27,634 bases of DNA from a virus: IMG/VR virus record IMGVR_UViG_3300031669_000193, positions 1 to 27,634 of that record. One strand, written 5' to 3'. Below the pieces are notes generated by a model. The model was not told the DNA's origin, did not search any database, and was given only the letters and a program-made list of their open reading frames with translations. Shown one piece after another: positions 6,907 to 13,192 of this stretch (the first letter of the stretch is position 1; every line of letters begins with the position of its first letter). The position numbers and the translations under genes are program-made.

Positions 6907-7281
6907 AGCGTAGTAGTTAGATGTGGTGATTGTAAGAAGAAGTATTTTGAAGGAAAGACCAGTGAGATTGACGCGGAATATACGGGTCTAATATGCGAGA
7001 AGTGCGCATATATAAAAGCGCTGACAGCGCTAGAAGGTGTGAGTCTCGAGGTGGAATCGTATTGGGAGGAGGCGATCGGCGAGGGCGAGAATATGTACGA
7101 TTGGGTGCAAACGGTGATCGGAGATGCTATCGTGGGTATAAGGGGCCCGCGTGCGCGGAAGATCAAGCTAGACCCATGCGATGTCCCTATGGAGCACCGG
7201 AAGGAGTGCCGCAAGAACACCGGGGTGAAAACTTGTGACGAGTGCATAGCAAAGCTAATTCCTATAACAAAGGGGGAGTGA
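6904..7281 (+). CDS. Small protein with two CxxC pairs at each end, 125 aa
   Basis: Starts at ATG 6904 (TGATG junction). The N-terminus has CGDC (about 7-10) and CEKC (about 31-34), a likely zinc ribbon. A second group, CDVPMEHRKEC and CDEC, lies near the C-terminus. The central ~50 residues are helical and acidic (SYWEEAIGEGENMYDWVQ). It ends in TKGE, read from the next Shine-Dalgarno. No family recognised. Confidence 0.65.
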   Translation: MSVVVRCGDCKKKYFEGKTSEIDAEYTGLICEKCAYIKALTALEGVSLEVESYWEEAIGEGENMYDWVQTVIGDAIVGIRGPRARKIKLDPCDVPMEHRKECRKNTGVKTCDECIAKLIPITKGE

Positions 7282-7523
7282 TGGAGCTGGTGAAGAGCGA
7301 TTTCAAATGCATACGCTGTAAGGGAGAGACGGGAGACTGGACGCCCGGGTGGTCGTGGTGCGCGAACTGCAAGATCTACATCCACCGGGCCAGCGGGACG
7401 GTGAAGGACACGCAGCGGCAGAAGACGTACTTCTGCTTTATGTGTGGACAGCGTATGGAGGGCAAGCTAAGAGAGTGCCCAGCCTGCGGAGTTCAAAACC
7501 CATGGGAGGAAGACGATGGCTAA
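7281..7523 (+). CDS. Double zinc-ribbon protein, 80 aa
   Basis: The start is ATG 7281, one base into the upstream TGA, preceded by AAGGGGGAG; an in-frame ATG at 7242 lies inside the previous gene and has no signal. Four CxxC pairs form two zinc ribbons: CIRC (10-13) with CANC (27-30), and CFMC (52-55) with CPAC (66-69). Basic middle, acidic C-terminus. Such double ribbons usually bind nucleic acid or a polymerase/ribosomal partner. Role here unknown. Confidence 0.7.
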   Translation: MELVKSDFKCIRCKGETGDWTPGWSWCANCKIYIHRASGTVKDTQRQKTYFCFMCGQRMEGKLRECPACGVQNPWEEDDG

Positions 7524-7665
7524 GCGCAACACTAAGTGGCAAGGGATGAATCCAGATCACCAGCTGCAGTTGATCTATGACCGGATTGGTCTGGCGATGT
7601 GGTGGCTGGCAGCGCTCGCGGTCGAGGGCGCGGCGCTGCTTTACATCTTACTGAGGGGGTTCTGA
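7516..7665 (+). CDS. Small single-span membrane protein, 49 aa
   Basis: ATG 7516 lies inside the last codons of the zinc-ribbon gene, preceded by GGGAGGAAGACG. The product has a basic, polar N-terminus (MAKRNTKWQGMNPDHQ) and a hydrophobic segment from about residue 25 to 46 (IGLAMWWLAALAVEGAALLY). It ends in LLRGF. The stop overlaps the next start (TGATG). No family is recognisable. Confidence 0.6.
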   Translation: MAKRNTKWQGMNPDHQLQLIYDRIGLAMWWLAALAVEGAALLYILLRGF

Positions 7666-8060
7666 TGGCGGATCACGAATTGAAAACCTGGCCGGACTAC
7701 TTCCGGATGGTGGAGAGCGGCCACAAGTCGTTTGAGGTGCGACGGTATGACAGGAATTTTCAGCCAGGCGAGATGCTCCTGCTGCGCGAATGGGATCCGG
7801 TTGATGAGGAATACACCGGGCGACAGGTGGAACGGCGCATCAGTTTCATACTGACGGGCGGTAAATTCGGGATCGAGGCTGGATTCTGCATCTTGCAGCT
7901 ATATGAGGGCGACACGGAGAAGGCACTGCGTGAAGCGAGGTACAAGCTGGATGAATTGAAAGATATTTTTATATTCAATACTCCGGAAGGCAGGGGTGCC
8001 GCATGGCACCAGTTTGCGAAGTATCTCGACGAGTCTATTAAGTCAGCGAAGGGGGAATGA
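7665..8060 (+). CDS. ASCH/PUA-like protein (DUF3850 type)
   Basis: The 131-residue product starts HELKTWPDYFRMVESGHKSF, followed by EVRRYDRNFQPGEMLLLREW and EEYTGRQVERRISFIL. This order (HxLK, GxKxFExRxxDRxFxxGDxLxLxEW, YTGR) is the signature I know for DUF3850, a compact ASCH-superfamily fold thought to bind RNA or modified nucleotides. The family domain ends near residue 90; an extra helical tail of ~40 residues follows. ATG 7665 overlaps the upstream TGA, whereas the frame's earlier ATG at 7599 lies inside the membrane-protein gene. Its role in phage is unknown. Confidence 0.85.
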   Translation: MADHELKTWPDYFRMVESGHKSFEVRRYDRNFQPGEMLLLREWDPVDEEYTGRQVERRISFILTGGKFGIEAGFCILQLYEGDTEKALREARYKLDELKDIFIFNTPEGRGAAWHQFAKYLDESIKSAKGE

Positions 8061-8224
8061 TGGAGAACTCAGCGGTGAAAGCGCTTCGCCTCGAGCGGCA
8101 GAAGGCAGAGAAGAAGCGGCGCGATATCAAGACTAAGATTGATCGGCTGCAGCAGGACGACGCCAAGCTGATGGAACAGATCGATAGCCTAGACGAGGCG
8201 ATCAAGGTGTTGGAGAAGCAATGA
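8060..8224 (+). CDS. Short coiled-coil protein, 54 aa
   Basis: Starts at ATG 8060 with AAGGGGGA upstream, in a TGATG junction, and ends in an ATGA overlap with the next gene. Nearly the whole protein is one charged heptad helix (KALRLERQKAEKKRRDIKTK, then IDSLDEAIKVLEKQ), expected to form a dimeric coiled coil. Function unknown. Confidence 0.65.
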   Translation: MENSAVKALRLERQKAEKKRRDIKTKIDRLQQDDAKLMEQIDSLDEAIKVLEKQ

Positions 8225-8730
8225 GCAGCAAGATCCCAGACAGCGAAGTGAGGCGGCGCCGCGCGGAGTTCCGGAATGCGCACCGCTATTGCTGGGCGAT
8301 GCTGACCAAGAGCGATGGGATCTATGTTTGCATGGCCTACTGCAGGACCGGCTACTGGCCGCATCATTTGGCGCGAGGCCGGGGTCGCGACGAGCACGAA
8401 TCGCTGGCGAATTACTATCCACTCGCGGATCCACCGATCGATAATCACCACATGGGATATGCCCACGCGCAGGACCCGAGTTATGGACTGACGGAGCGAG
8501 AGACGCGCCTCTGGATGTTCGCATTTAAGTACTTGATCGGGGAGGCGACGATCGAGGAGATCGAATTCCTGATGAAGGGTCGACGCTGGTGGGAGTCTAG
8601 CTACATGGCGCCAGATATGACGCTGCGTATGGTGATCAATGACCGCGCGTCGGCGCTGCAGCGCAGCGTGAGAAATCTCGATTTTGTTAAGAAAAAGCTT
8701 GCCAGAGGGGGTGATGCCGTGATATTATGA
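8221..8730 (+). CDS. Cys/His-containing protein, possible HNH-type nuclease
   Basis: A 169-residue protein. C24, C37 and C41 are followed by HH at 48-49, N64 (SLANYYPL) and HH at 76-77. The spacing H-15-N-12-H and the sequence PHHLARGRGRDEHESLANYY fit the outline of an HNH endonuclease fold, but the usual zinc CxxC pairs are not both present and the fit is loose. The C-terminal half is helical, Trp-rich and ends in a basic segment. Treat as hypothetical with a possible HNH fold. Confidence 0.45.
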   Translation: MSSKIPDSEVRRRRAEFRNAHRYCWAMLTKSDGIYVCMAYCRTGYWPHHLARGRGRDEHESLANYYPLADPPIDNHHMGYAHAQDPSYGLTERETRLWMFAFKYLIGEATIEEIEFLMKGRRWWESSYMAPDMTLRMVINDRASALQRSVRNLDFVKKKLARGGDAVIL

Positions 8731-8808
8731 TGCTGCGAATCGGAGGACACCGGAAGCTGCTGGAGCGAACGGTGCGAAACGCAACCCTGAAAGGAGGAGG
8801 AACGCACG

Positions 8809-9522
8809 ATGGCTGGAAACGCAGGAACCGCAGTACTCGACCCAACCGAGACGGAAGCAATCAGGAAAGAAAGTGAATCGGCAGTAGCGACCATCGAAGG
8901 CCTCAAGGTGACCAACGAGATCACCAACACCGAGGCTGGCGACGCGCTCAAGCGGATCAAGCGCGTCAAGGACCGCATCGTAGATTGGATCTCGCCGACG
9001 AAGAAGTCGGCCCGGGCCACCTACGAAGGTCTGAGGCAGATGGAGAAGGATCTACTTTCGATTCCAGAACGTGCAGAGCGGCACGTGCGTGGCGAGATGG
9101 AGGGCTACGCGGATGTCCGGCGCAAGGCGCAGCAAGAGAAGATGCGGAAAGAGCAGGCGCGTCTTCAAGCAGAAGCCGACGAGCGTAGGGAGAAGGAACT
9201 CGCGGAGCTGGCTAAGAAACGCGACGCAGAGAGTAAGCGGCGCAAGAAAGAGTTGGAGGAGACGCCGGTCGTGGTCGATGCAGTTCCGGAGAAGGAACTC
9301 ATGAAGACCTCCGCGGCGGGCGTCTCGAATAGGCAGATTTGGCAGTTCGATGTCCAGAGCAAGTCCACGCTTGTTCAGGCGGCCGCGAAGGATCCGAAGC
9401 TGCTCGACTACCTGAAGGTCGACGAAGCGGCGGTCGGCAAGATCGTCCGCGCCGCGAGGGGTAAGATCGAGATCCCCGGAATACACGCTTATCCCAAAGA
9501 GGTCGTTTCGGCCAGAACGTAA
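8809..9522 (+). CDS. Coiled-coil phage protein next to SSB
   Basis: A 237-residue product behind AAAGGAGGAGG. Residues ~15-150 are a long charged helix, partly coiled coil (RRKAQQEKMRKEQARLQAEA). The C-terminal ~70 residues are globular: SNRQIWQFDVQSKSTL, LLDYLKVDEAAVGKIVRAAR, IEIPGIHAYPK. I recognise this last pattern (IWxFxV ... YLxxDExxIGxxVRAxxGxxxIPGI) from phage proteins encoded beside recombination and SSB genes, with no firmly assigned function. A role with recombination is suggested only by location. It resembles Gam-like host-nuclease inhibitors in length and helicity, but I see no specific match. Confidence 0.7.
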   Translation: MAGNAGTAVLDPTETEAIRKESESAVATIEGLKVTNEITNTEAGDALKRIKRVKDRIVDWISPTKKSARATYEGLRQMEKDLLSIPERAERHVRGEMEGYADVRRKAQQEKMRKEQARLQAEADERREKELAELAKKRDAESKRRKKELEETPVVVDAVPEKELMKTSAAGVSNRQIWQFDVQSKSTLVQAAAKDPKLLDYLKVDEAAVGKIVRAARGKIEIPGIHAYPKEVVSART

Positions 9523-9531
9523 GGGGGATTC

Positions 9532-10056
9532 ATGCCAGACTATCAGAACTACACAATCGTTGGACGGCTCACCAAGGACCCCAAGTCGAATATCGTTGGC
9601 GACGACCTGCATGTCTGCAACTTCACGGTCGCAACGAATCGGTGGAAGAAGGGTGGTGAGAAGGTCGTCCACTTTCAGTCCTGCACGGTGTGGGGGAAGC
9701 AGGCGGAGGCGTGTTCGCAATACCTTTTCAAAGGCGATCCGGTGATGGTTGTCGGATACCTCGAGACTAGCAAATGGGATAGCGACGACGGACAGAAGCA
9801 CAGCATAACCAAATGCATAGCTCAGAAGGTCGTCTTCCTACGCTCGAAGAAGGACGGACGCGCAGTTCCGCAGGATGAGAACGAAGACTCACAGGTGCCG
9901 CCGGAGGAGAGAGATGAATCTCCCAGCAAACCGGGACGTACCAAACAAGGTAAGGGCGTTATCGATAACGATCCGGATCCGGACGACGCGGTCGGCAGGC
10001 AGCAGCAGCCGGACCCAGAAGAGCCGGGTGAGGACGACGATGATGTCCCTTTTTAA
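9532..10056 (+). CDS. ssb: Single-stranded DNA-binding protein
   Basis: Binds ssDNA at replication and recombination sites. Residues 1-107 form the OB-fold domain (NYTIVGRLTKDPKSN, VCNFTVATNRW, CTVWGKQAEACSQYLFKGDP, VVGYLETSKW). A long acidic, disordered tail follows and ends in DDDDVPF, very close to the DDDIPF tip of bacterial SSB that docks host partners such as RecO, PriA and exonuclease I. The preserved tip suggests that the phage protein recruits host factors. Start ATG 9532 is preceded by AAGGGGG. Length (174) is typical of SSB. Confidence 0.95.
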   Translation: MPDYQNYTIVGRLTKDPKSNIVGDDLHVCNFTVATNRWKKGGEKVVHFQSCTVWGKQAEACSQYLFKGDPVMVVGYLETSKWDSDDGQKHSITKCIAQKVVFLRSKKDGRAVPQDENEDSQVPPEERDESPSKPGRTKQGKGVIDNDPDPDDAVGRQQQPDPEEPGEDDDDVPF

Positions 10057-10072
10057 ATGAGGTGGAACAGAG

Positions 10073-11641
10073 ATGCGGAAACCACCTAGTTATGACCCTA
10101 CAGTTCAGATCACGCAATGCATGCTTACGCGCAGCGCGCTTAATCGAAGGGTTGACGCCAACGGAGAAGCGCTCCGCGAGCTCTCGGACTCGATTAAAAA
10201 GCACGGCATCTTGCAGCCGCTACTCGTTAGAGAGCAGAGAGCGCCGGGCGAAAACCAGGGGGAGTATAAGATCACCGGCTACGAAATCATCGCCGGAGAA
10301 CGGCGCTTCCATGCGGCGATCAAGGCCGGACTTTCGGCGCTGCCATGCAAGGTCATCGACTGCAGTGACGAAGAAGCGGTCGAGATCATGATCATCGAGA
10401 ATCTTCACCGTAAGGATTTACACCCGCTCGATGAGGCGCGGGGTTATGCAGAGTTGATCAAGCTCAAGTACTCAGCGTCGAAGATCGCTAGTGAGATCGG
10501 CAAGTCCGAGTCCTACATCGCCAAGCGTATTAAGCTGAATGAGCTGGCGGAACCCGCCAAGAAGCTATTCAAGGATGGGAAGATTGCGCTCTCTGCTGCA
10601 TTAGCGGTCGCGCGGATACCAGACGATAGGCTTCAGGAGAAGGCGGCGGATGAGATCGCGGCGAACTCGTGGATGCGGGCGGGCGATAACGCGAGGAAAC
10701 ACGTCGTCGAGAAATTCATGGTGCGGTTGAAAGACGCGTGGTTCAAGCTGGACGATCGGAAGCTGGTCGAGGACGCCGGGCCCTGTACCGAGTGCGACAA
10801 GCAGACAGACAAGGCGCCGCGACTCTTCGATGATATTGGCAAGGACGCGCACTGCACGGATCCGGCTTGCTACCGCAGGAAGGTGAAGTCGCTCCGGAAA
10901 CGGCTCGTGGCTCACGCGAAGTCGACGGGCGTGGACCTGCTTGACGGCGACCGCGCGAAGAACGTGTTGCAGGGCGAGGGCATGGGGTGGAACTCGATCT
11001 ATACGATCATCTCTGGCAAGTGCCAGTACAGCGATAATGGAATGCTCTGGAGCAAGGTTCTGGCCGGGCAGGAGATCCAGCGTTGCGCAATCATCACGAG
11101 CCGTGGGCGGTGGCTAGACCTCGCGTTGTCAAAGGACGTCGCCAGGGTGCTGCGGAAGCTGGGATTCAAGAAGTTGCCAAGTGTGTATGAGCCCAGCCAG
11201 CAACAGGCCGTCGCAACCGAAACGCCAGCTCAGAAGGAAAAGCAGGAACGCGCGGCATACATCGCTCGTGCAGAACGTGAGATCTTCTGCACGGCGGTCG
11301 GTGAATGTGCAGAGAAGGCCAAGCTCGAACATGATCACATGAGGATCCTCGCGGAGACGGTCGCCGATCGGTACTATAGGGATACAGCGCCGATTCGGAA
11401 GCGTCTCGGAGTTCGGAACTTGCGGGGATTCGCGTGGAAGGGATCGCCATCAAAGGTGCTGAGCATGTGCATGGAGATGATCGCGCGGTCTGGCGAGCTT
11501 GACAAGCCGCTGTTGAAGACCTTCAAACTGGACCCGAGGGCGATCACCAAGCAGGCGGCGACTGAGTATGACCTGCTCAAGAAGGCAGCGGAGAAGAAGG
11601 TGAAGCCCAAGGCGAAACCCGCGAAGGGAAAGAAGAAATGA
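10073..11641 (+). CDS. ParB/Spo0J-family protein with Cys cluster
   Basis: A 522-residue protein. Residues ~10-120 are a ParB N-terminal (CTPase/sulfiredoxin-like) domain with GERR at 75-78 and ENLHRKDLHPLDEA at 109-122. Residues ~130-165 are the HTH (YSASKIASEIGKSESYIAKR). A Cys group (CTECDKQTDK ... HCTDPACYRRK, about 242-270) may bind zinc. The rest is helical and ends in a Lys-rich tail. No ParA lies beside it, so a partition role would need one elsewhere; phage ParB-like proteins also serve as transcription or replication factors. It overlaps the LexA-like gene by four bases. Confidence 0.82.
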   Translation: MRKPPSYDPTVQITQCMLTRSALNRRVDANGEALRELSDSIKKHGILQPLLVREQRAPGENQGEYKITGYEIIAGERRFHAAIKAGLSALPCKVIDCSDEEAVEIMIIENLHRKDLHPLDEARGYAELIKLKYSASKIASEIGKSESYIAKRIKLNELAEPAKKLFKDGKIALSAALAVARIPDDRLQEKAADEIAANSWMRAGDNARKHVVEKFMVRLKDAWFKLDDRKLVEDAGPCTECDKQTDKAPRLFDDIGKDAHCTDPACYRRKVKSLRKRLVAHAKSTGVDLLDGDRAKNVLQGEGMGWNSIYTIISGKCQYSDNGMLWSKVLAGQEIQRCAIITSRGRWLDLALSKDVARVLRKLGFKKLPSVYEPSQQQAVATETPAQKEKQERAAYIARAEREIFCTAVGECAEKAKLEHDHMRILAETVADRYYRDTAPIRKRLGVRNLRGFAWKGSPSKVLSMCMEMIARSGELDKPLLKTFKLDPRAITKQAATEYDLLKKAAEKKVKPKAKPAKGKKK

Positions 11642-12174
11642 CCAGTCCGCCTACGGATAAGCAGCTGAAGGTGCTCAAGTTACTCATGAAGTACACGCTA
11701 TCGAACGGTTACCCTCCGACGCTTGCTGAGATGGCGAAAACTCTTCGGCGCGCTGTTCCGACTGTATGGCAATCTGTCCGGGCATTGAAAAGAAAGGGTT
11801 TGATCAAGTCTGGGGAGGGCAAAACCAGAACGATTACCGTTACTCCGAAGGGATCCATGCTCTGTTCGGAAGAAACGCGCTCGGTAGCCAAGGCTCCGGA
11901 AATCACCTTTGATAGCTTGACAGCTGCTATCAAAACTATTCCTCGGGTCGGTTCTGCGCCAACGATAGTGACGAAGAAGGAGAACCTCAGCATCGTAGAT
12001 CGAGTGCTCGGTGTGGTGGAAGACGACGGCGAGACAGTGAGTGGTTTGTTCTTCTCGGAAATCATTGTTAGTGAGTTGGTCCCGGAGCGAAACAAAAATG
12101 GCCAATTGGTCGCATGGATGATGGGTAAGGACAGAGAAGGTAATGACTACGTTAGAGAATTAATTTTAGAATGA
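11638..12174 (+). CDS. LexA-type winged-helix regulator without visible autoprotease
   Basis: Residues ~8-68 match the LexA DNA-binding domain: LKLLMKYTLSNGYPPTLAEM, then AVPTVWQSVRALKRKGLI and a basic wing GKTRTITVTPKG. The remaining ~105 residues show no S24 cleavage region or catalytic Ser/Lys pattern, so it is unlikely to be a self-cleaving SOS repressor. The C-terminal part (SIVDRVLGVVEDDGET ... DREGNDYVRELILE) looks beta-rich and is not recognised. It is the best candidate to bind the TGTTT-N3-AAACA motifs. ATGA overlap with the ParB-like gene. Confidence 0.75.
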   Translation: MTSPPTDKQLKVLKLLMKYTLSNGYPPTLAEMAKTLRRAVPTVWQSVRALKRKGLIKSGEGKTRTITVTPKGSMLCSEETRSVAKAPEITFDSLTAAIKTIPRVGSAPTIVTKKENLSIVDRVLGVVEDDGETVSGLFFSEIIVSELVPERNKNGQLVAWMMGKDREGNDYVRELILE

Positions 12175-12187
12175 AAGGAGAGTAGAA

Positions 12188-12508
12188 ATGCCACTATGGT
12201 ACGTCGAGTTAGCTGATTCGTTGCGTAAAGCGATCCTCGCGCTCGGAGAGGCGATCGAGAACTTCAGCACCGAAACGATCAAGAAGCAACCCCAGTTTGC
12301 GGACACGCTCGGGCAGGTGATGCTCCACATTTCTCAGGCGATATCGCAGGTCACCAAGGCCGGAGAAGCGCTCGATGACTTCGTGAAGGACTTCAAGAGC
12401 TGGGAAGCGGATCAGAAGCAAGGCAAGATCCCCGGAACTAGTCCGGAGGAAACGAAACCGGCGCCAAAGAAGGAGAAGTCCGACAAGAAGGAGAATCCAG
12501 TCGGATAG
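12188..12508 (+). CDS. Small helical protein with charged tail, 106 aa
   Basis: Behind AAAGGAGAGTAG. Residues 1-75 are predicted helical with hydrophobic repeats (LADSLRKAILALGEAIENF, MLHISQAISQVTKAG); the tail is Lys/Pro/Glu-rich and disordered. No motif is recognised. It is the last gene before the strong terminator at 12531, so it closes the recombination/replication operon. Confidence 0.7.
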   Translation: MPLWYVELADSLRKAILALGEAIENFSTETIKKQPQFADTLGQVMLHISQAISQVTKAGEALDDFVKDFKSWEADQKQGKIPGTSPEETKPAPKKEKSDKKENPVG

Positions 12509-12530
12509 TGCCCCCACGGCTGGTTCTCTA

Positions 12531-12561
12531 GGGGGAGCGGTTTCTCACCGCTCCCCCGTTT
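12531..12561 (+). terminator. Rho-independent-type terminator
   Basis: A perfect 10-bp stem, GGGGGAGCGG (12531-12540) and CCGCTCCCCC (12548-12557), with loop TTTCTCA, followed by GTTTG. The U tract is short, but the stem is very stable and sits between the end of one operon and an operator-bearing start of the next. Confidence 0.8.
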
Positions 12562-12579
12562 GTCGGCCATGTCGAGAAT

Positions 12580-12592
12580 TGTTTCTAAAACA
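12580..12592 (-). promoter_or_regulatory. Palindromic 13-bp motif, copy 3 (candidate operator)
   Basis: TGTTTCTAAAACA on the + strand, the exact reverse complement of copies 1 and 2. It lies between the terminator and the nuclease start at 12601, the only control region available to the nuclease gene. Position right before the gene fits repression. I could not settle on -35/-10 boxes here. Confidence 0.6.
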
Positions 12593-12600
12593 TAGAGAAT

Positions 12601-13170
12601 ATGAAAGAGCGAGTGATCACACAGCGGCTGCAGGCATGGCTTAAGAAGCGCGGATGGATCGTCTACAAGCCACCGGACACCTACGGCGCCGACACTGTTT
12701 GCCCGACCTGCGTCAGGGAAGGGAGAGACGGGACGCTCTACTGCAGGACATGCGCCAAAGAGATCGAGAAAGATATGACCAGCCGCTTCACGCCTTACAA
12801 GCCAGCCGATCTAGCTGTGCTGCAGAGCCCTATCAGCTGGGGGGGGTGGATCGAGGTGAAGCAGAGCAAGGCGCGAACGGAGAAGGGCATGACGTTCCGA
12901 CCCAAGTACGTCAAGCCACATCAGGCCAAGGCGATGGCGCAGACGGACGGCTTTCTCGCGCTGGCGTTCGTGCAGGAGCGCAAGCCAGAGAAAGAGCAGG
13001 TTATCGGCGTCTATCTGGTGCGCTGGGCCAAGATCATGGAGAGTGAAGTCGTGACCCGGGCTGAGATCCGGGAGCTTGCAGAGATCACGGTCAAGGATTC
13101 GCCGGAGGTGGTGCCAGTGGTTGTGAGGAAAGAAAAAGACCCGGCGTTTGCTTTTATGGATCAGGAGTGA
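12601..13170 (+). CDS. PD-(D/E)XK nuclease with inserted zinc ribbon
   Basis: A 189-residue protein. An N-terminal helix (QRLQAWLKKRGWIVYK) leads to a core with D70 (PADLAVL), E85 and K87 (GGWIEVKQSK), and Q108 (KPHQAKAM), a complete D-ExK-Q set like VRR-NUC or Holliday-junction-resolvase-like phage nucleases. Between the first helix and D70 are two CxxC pairs, CPTC (34-37) and CRTC (48-51), a zinc-ribbon insertion. Its substrate is unknown; branched DNA or modified/foreign DNA are plausible. The start ATG has little Shine-Dalgarno and lies only nine bases after the palindromic motif, so the message may have a very short leader. Confidence 0.75.
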   Translation: MKERVITQRLQAWLKKRGWIVYKPPDTYGADTVCPTCVREGRDGTLYCRTCAKEIEKDMTSRFTPYKPADLAVLQSPISWGGWIEVKQSKARTEKGMTFRPKYVKPHQAKAMAQTDGFLALAFVQERKPEKEQVIGVYLVRWAKIMESEVVTRAEIRELAEITVKDSPEVVPVVVRKEKDPAFAFMDQE

Positions 13171-13176
13171 TACAAT
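13148..13176 (+). promoter_or_regulatory. Possible promoter for the methyltransferase
   Basis: TTGCTT (13148-13153), 17-base spacer, TACAAT (13171-13176), then GGAGGTGG and the ATG at 13193. The -10 matches 5 of 6 positions. It lies in the 3' end of the nuclease gene and would allow separate expression of the methyltransferase. Confidence 0.5.
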
Positions 13177-13192
13177 AAATTCGGAGGTGGTG

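Noticed and set aside
8727-8876. 49-codon ORF starting with an ATGA overlap after the gene at 8221
   Set aside because: The start is coupled, but the product is Arg/Gly-rich and low in hydrophobic residues, and its second half lies in the out-of-frame start of the next gene. Probably just the 78-base leader.
9052-9801. 249-codon minus-strand open frame opposite the coiled-coil protein and SSB
   Set aside because: Shadow of two real genes, Arg/Leu-rich and without a start signal.
10073-11641. Plasmid-type ParAB partition system (phage-plasmid)
   Set aside because: Only the ParB-like half is in the window. Without ParA or a centromere-like iteron array, a partition system cannot be claimed.
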